Made by a program: the position numbers and the translations under genes
In this document: piece after piece, positions 62,264 through 64,000 of the stretch
Layout of the letters: every line of letters starts with the position of its first letter
Numbering within the stretch: position 1 is the stretch's first letter
Source of the DNA: Armatimonadota bacterium
Lineage (GTDB): Bacteria; Armatimonadota; UBA5829
Assembly (NCBI GenBank): GCA_039679645.1
Contig: JBDKUO010000066.1
Coordinates: 51,668-115,667, forward strand
Reading direction: 5' to 3'
DNA length: 64,000 nucleotides
The notes under the pieces: generated by a model
Databases searched by the model: none
What the model saw: only the letters and a program-made list of their open reading frames with translations
What the model was told of the DNA's origin: nothing

Positions 62264-62407
62264 TAGGGGTTAAGCATTCGCCCCTTAAGTTTTTGCAGCC
62301 TATCATTTATTGTCGCGAATGCCTAACCCGTCACGCTTACGGATGAAGCATTTGCGATTATGATTCAACACTTTTTCAGAAATTGAACGGCAAATGCTTC
62401 GGCCCTA
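62264..62407 (-). repeat. Palindromic repeat of TAGGGG..AAGCATTCGCC type between purS and purQ
   Basis: Outer arms 62264-62282 and 62389-62407 are inverted copies (TAGGGGTTAAGCATTCGCC against TAGGGCCGAAGCATTTGCC on the other strand). Internal GCGAATGCCTAACCC and GAAGCATTTGC words repeat them. The right outer arm on the minus strand begins with TAG, the stop codon of purS. Confidence 0.7.
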
Positions 62408-62644
62408 CTTGACTATTTCGAACCTATAATTCTCAGTGTTTGGGTTTGCGAGAAGCTTTTTGCACATCTCTTCTACGTCATTTTCGAGATTGCCGTTGCC
62501 GTCTACCTCGATTTCGATGAATTTGCCCATGCGCACACTCTGCACCTTGTCGAAGCCAAGGTTTTCGAGAGCGCCCTGGACTACCTTACCCTGCGCATCC
62601 AGCAGGGCGGGCTTGAGAGTTACATATACGTTTACTTTAGCCAT
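62405..62644 (-). CDS. purS: Phosphoribosylformylglycinamidine synthase subunit PurS
   Basis: 79 residues, the normal PurS length. Begins MAKVNVYVTLKPALLDAQGK and carries VQGALENLGFDKVQSVRMG, ending NPNTENYRFEIVK. It bridges PurL and PurQ and is required for ammonia transfer in this small-PurL system. It is the first recognised gene of the purine operon. Its stop TAG is the first base triplet of a palindromic repeat. No purine riboswitch is seen upstream. Confidence 0.95.
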   Translation of the reverse strand: MAKVNVYVTLKPALLDAQGKVVQGALENLGFDKVQSVRMGKFIEIEVDGNGNLENDVEEMCKKLLANPNTENYRFEIVK

Positions 62645-63048
62645 TAATTTCCTCAGTTGTTAGGTTAGTCGAAAAGTCCAAAAGTTAGAAAGTCAAAAAG
62701 TTATAGAGTGTACCGAGACTTTAGTCCCGACACTTATGTTATCCCTCCAGGTATCTTACCTTGAGGGTAAATAGAGCTTTCTTTATCGCGAAAACACGAA
62801 AGAGCGAAAACGCGAAATTATGACGGGACGGGATTTGAATCCCGTTCCAACGTTCCCGGGGCTTAAGCCCCAGATATAAATGTGCGCTGCGGACTTGAGT
62901 CCGCGAGACTTGCGTCCGGGGTTCAAACCCCGAACGATCAGAAAGCGTCACGCACCCCGTCATTCCGAGCGAGTGCGAGGAATCTGCTTTTTGAACCGCT
63001 GAGACGCTGAAACCTTGCACCAGCGTCATCTTCAGCGTTTCATATAAT
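62645..63048. repeat. Gene-free spacer filled with octamer units, AT-centred palindromes and a dispersed repeat
   Basis: 62656-62705 has octamers like CAAAAGTT-AGAAAGTC-AAAAAGTT just upstream of purS. 62713-62728 and 62828-62933 hold palindromes (ACGGGATTTGAATCCCGT, CGGGGCTTAAGCCCC, GCGGACTTGAGTCCGC, CGGGGTTCAAACCCCG). 62957-63048 is the first copy of a dispersed repeat (see 63514). Confidence 0.75.
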
Positions 63049-63640
63049 TCATCTTATCAGCGGTTCTTTTGGTTTTCTCTTGATATACAAAAACCGCTTC
63101 ACATCATCAAACACTTCATCGTTATCGATTGTAAGCGCTACCCATTTGCCGTCGTGATAAGTGGTTGCCGCCTCATAGTCCTCGCGAGCGTGCGAAACCA
63201 AGTCCAGTAATGTTTCCTCAACCTTGGCTCGTTCCTGCGCGCCGAATACTATCACGATCACCAACCGGTCTTTTTCCGGAATGAGAGTGCAAAACGACTT
63301 CGATTTCTTATAGCGCAGGCACCAGCCGTGTTTCTTTCCGCCGAAGAGCCAGTCCGGTTCAAATACACCCGGATAGTTGACCTCGATATACTCGACCAAC
63401 TCTGCCCAGCGCTTATAGCCGTCCTGGCCCATCCAATCAGCCAGAGACGCGTTGTCAGGCTGGATATCTCGATTTATCATTCGCGCATCTTGTTCGGTCA
63501 TCATTAATCCTGTCATTTCGAGCGAATGCGAGAAATCTGCTTTTTGAACCGCTGAGACACTGAAAAAGCTGAATCGCTGAAACCTTGCACAAGCGTCATT
63601 TTCAGCGTTTCATTTCATTCATCCATTCAGCGGTTCTGGA
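62957..63640. repeat. Pair of direct repeats of about 110 bases flanking the DUF3788-like gene
   Basis: Copy 1, 62957-63066 and copy 2, 63514-63640 both read GTCATT.CGAGCGA.TGCGA then CTGCTTTTTGAACCGCTGAG, AAACCTTGCAC.AGCGTCAT and TTCAGCGTTTCAT, and end AGCGGTTC. Copy 2 carries an extra GAAAAAGCTGAATCGCT. The 3' end of the gene (codons for KEPLIR) lies in copy 1. A fragment is at 52450-52580. Confidence 0.8.
63049..63501 (-). CDS. DUF3788-family protein
   Basis: 150 residues; the start is ATG 63501 (AGGA 6 bases upstream), with ATG 63504 possible. The protein has the pattern of DUF3788: DGYKRWAELVEYIEVNYPGV, WLFGGKKHGWCLRYKKSKSF, CTLIPEKDRLVIVIVFGAQE and GKWVALTIDNDEVFDDVKRF LYIKRKP. No catalytic residues are known for the family. 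The last six codons are provided by a dispersed repeat that also flanks the gene upstream, so the gene could have been carried or trimmed by repeat recombination. Confidence 0.7.
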   Translation of the reverse strand: MTEQDARMINRDIQPDNASLADWMGQDGYKRWAELVEYIEVNYPGVFEPDWLFGGKKHGWCLRYKKSKSFCTLIPEKDRLVIVIVFGAQERAKVEETLLDLVSHAREDYEAATTYHDGKWVALTIDNDEVFDDVKRFLYIKRKPKEPLIR

Positions 63641-63848
63641 ATTTACAACACTACATAACCGTCCGCCGCTTGAAAACAGAAACCTGTTAATATGCTGCGG
63701 GAATGCCGCTGATACGCTGCCTTGCAAATTCAAATATAACATCAATTCCCGCAGCTTTGCCAGCCTTTGATATATCGCCAGCTTCGGGAACTTACGCACT
63801 ACAAAATCTAAGAACTGCGGCATCAGCGCCGTTCCCGAAGCATATAAG

Positions 63849-64000
63849 TCCGCGATACATGCGTCCGGGGTTCAAGAAGCTGTCTCATAATCACAAAAAT
63901 TCAAATCGTCAAGAAACTCACGAAGTGAGGATTAGCAGGAAAGGGCTTCCCAGAAGTTTAATGACATCTGAGACGTGCCGATAACGCTAATTCTGCTCGA
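63849..64000. other. Truncated palindrome array and possible insertion-sequence end
   Basis: At 63849-63875 the text AGTCCGCGA.ACATGCGTCCGGGGTTCAA copies part of the array at 62899-62925, but it stops exactly in the middle of the palindrome TTCAA. The next bases (GAAGCTGTCTCATAATCAC, from 63876) look like the terminal repeat of an IS1182-type element; the window ends before any transposase. Confidence 0.35.

Noticed and set aside
62645..63048. Purine riboswitch ahead of purS
   Set aside because: No three-way-junction consensus seen; the spacer is made of repeats.
63602..63823. 73-codon minus frame ending in the repeat
   Set aside because: Partly overlaps the dispersed repeat, lacks a ribosome binding site, and has no recognisable fold; could be a gene remnant but unsupported.

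Overview
The window comes from a bacterial chromosome of roughly balanced base composition. The host looks like an anaerobic or fermentative bacterium with a cell envelope that handles large exported proteins: it has two [FeFe]-hydrogenase clusters with NuoE/NuoF-type partners, a Rex redox repressor, a PEP-CTERM sorted protein and several large secreted modular proteins. An Armatimonadota- or Planctomycetota-like lineage is my guess from gene style only; no rRNA or tRNA gene is visible to settle it.

Bases 1 to about 19,900 are the late region of a podovirus-like (T7-style order) prophage or integrated phage, all on the + strand: the C-terminus of the major capsid protein, small virion genes, a connector/adaptor, a tail-nozzle-like protein with a LamG-type insertion, two DNA-ejection-type proteins, one giant 3358-residue polyvalent protein (N6-type methyltransferase plus Strawberry-notch-type helicase plus long helical regions), and a lysis cassette (small tail-anchored membrane protein, unknown protein, amidase). 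Inside the giant gene, exactly where its own frame codes a Gly/Ser-rich linker, a second 133-codon gene with a good ribosome binding site lies in the +1 frame. No integrase or attachment site is seen.

Bases 19,900 to 29,100 hold host accessory genes: a PEP-CTERM protein and a 1432-residue exported protein (OB-like, Big_1-like and PQQ-propeller domains), an XRE regulator, a candidate structured RNA with a strong terminator, a CPBP membrane protease, small Cys-rich proteins, a YhaM-like HD nuclease driven by an apparently leaderless divergent promoter, and an isoprenylcysteine-type methyltransferase.

Bases 29,372 to 34,581 (minus strand) form hydrogenase cluster 1: rex, then NuoE-like, NuoF-like and a canonical catalytic [FeFe] subunit. 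After secreted or signalling genes (ankyrin-NAGPA, HDOD, S8 peptidase with CUB repeats, LOG, HEAT), bases 41,928 to 50,177 form hydrogenase cluster 2: HndB-like, NuoF-like, then a decayed REP-associated transposase and a GH3 glycosidase lodged inside the operon, then an [FeFe] subunit with altered active-site motifs, NuoE-like, and a Dps-like ferritin. Next come MsrBA, a PLP desulfhydrase/deaminase, LemA-HtpX and a cupin.

Bases 54,661 to 62,644 (minus) are a lipid kinase followed by the purine operon purS-purQ-purL-purF-purM-purN. Almost every spacer longer than 50 bases in the host part carries a short repeat: heptamer arrays, REP palindromes, palindromes with AT-rich centres, or CTCTCCC-type repeats. 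Several start exactly at stop codons. The right edge may be the end of an insertion sequence.
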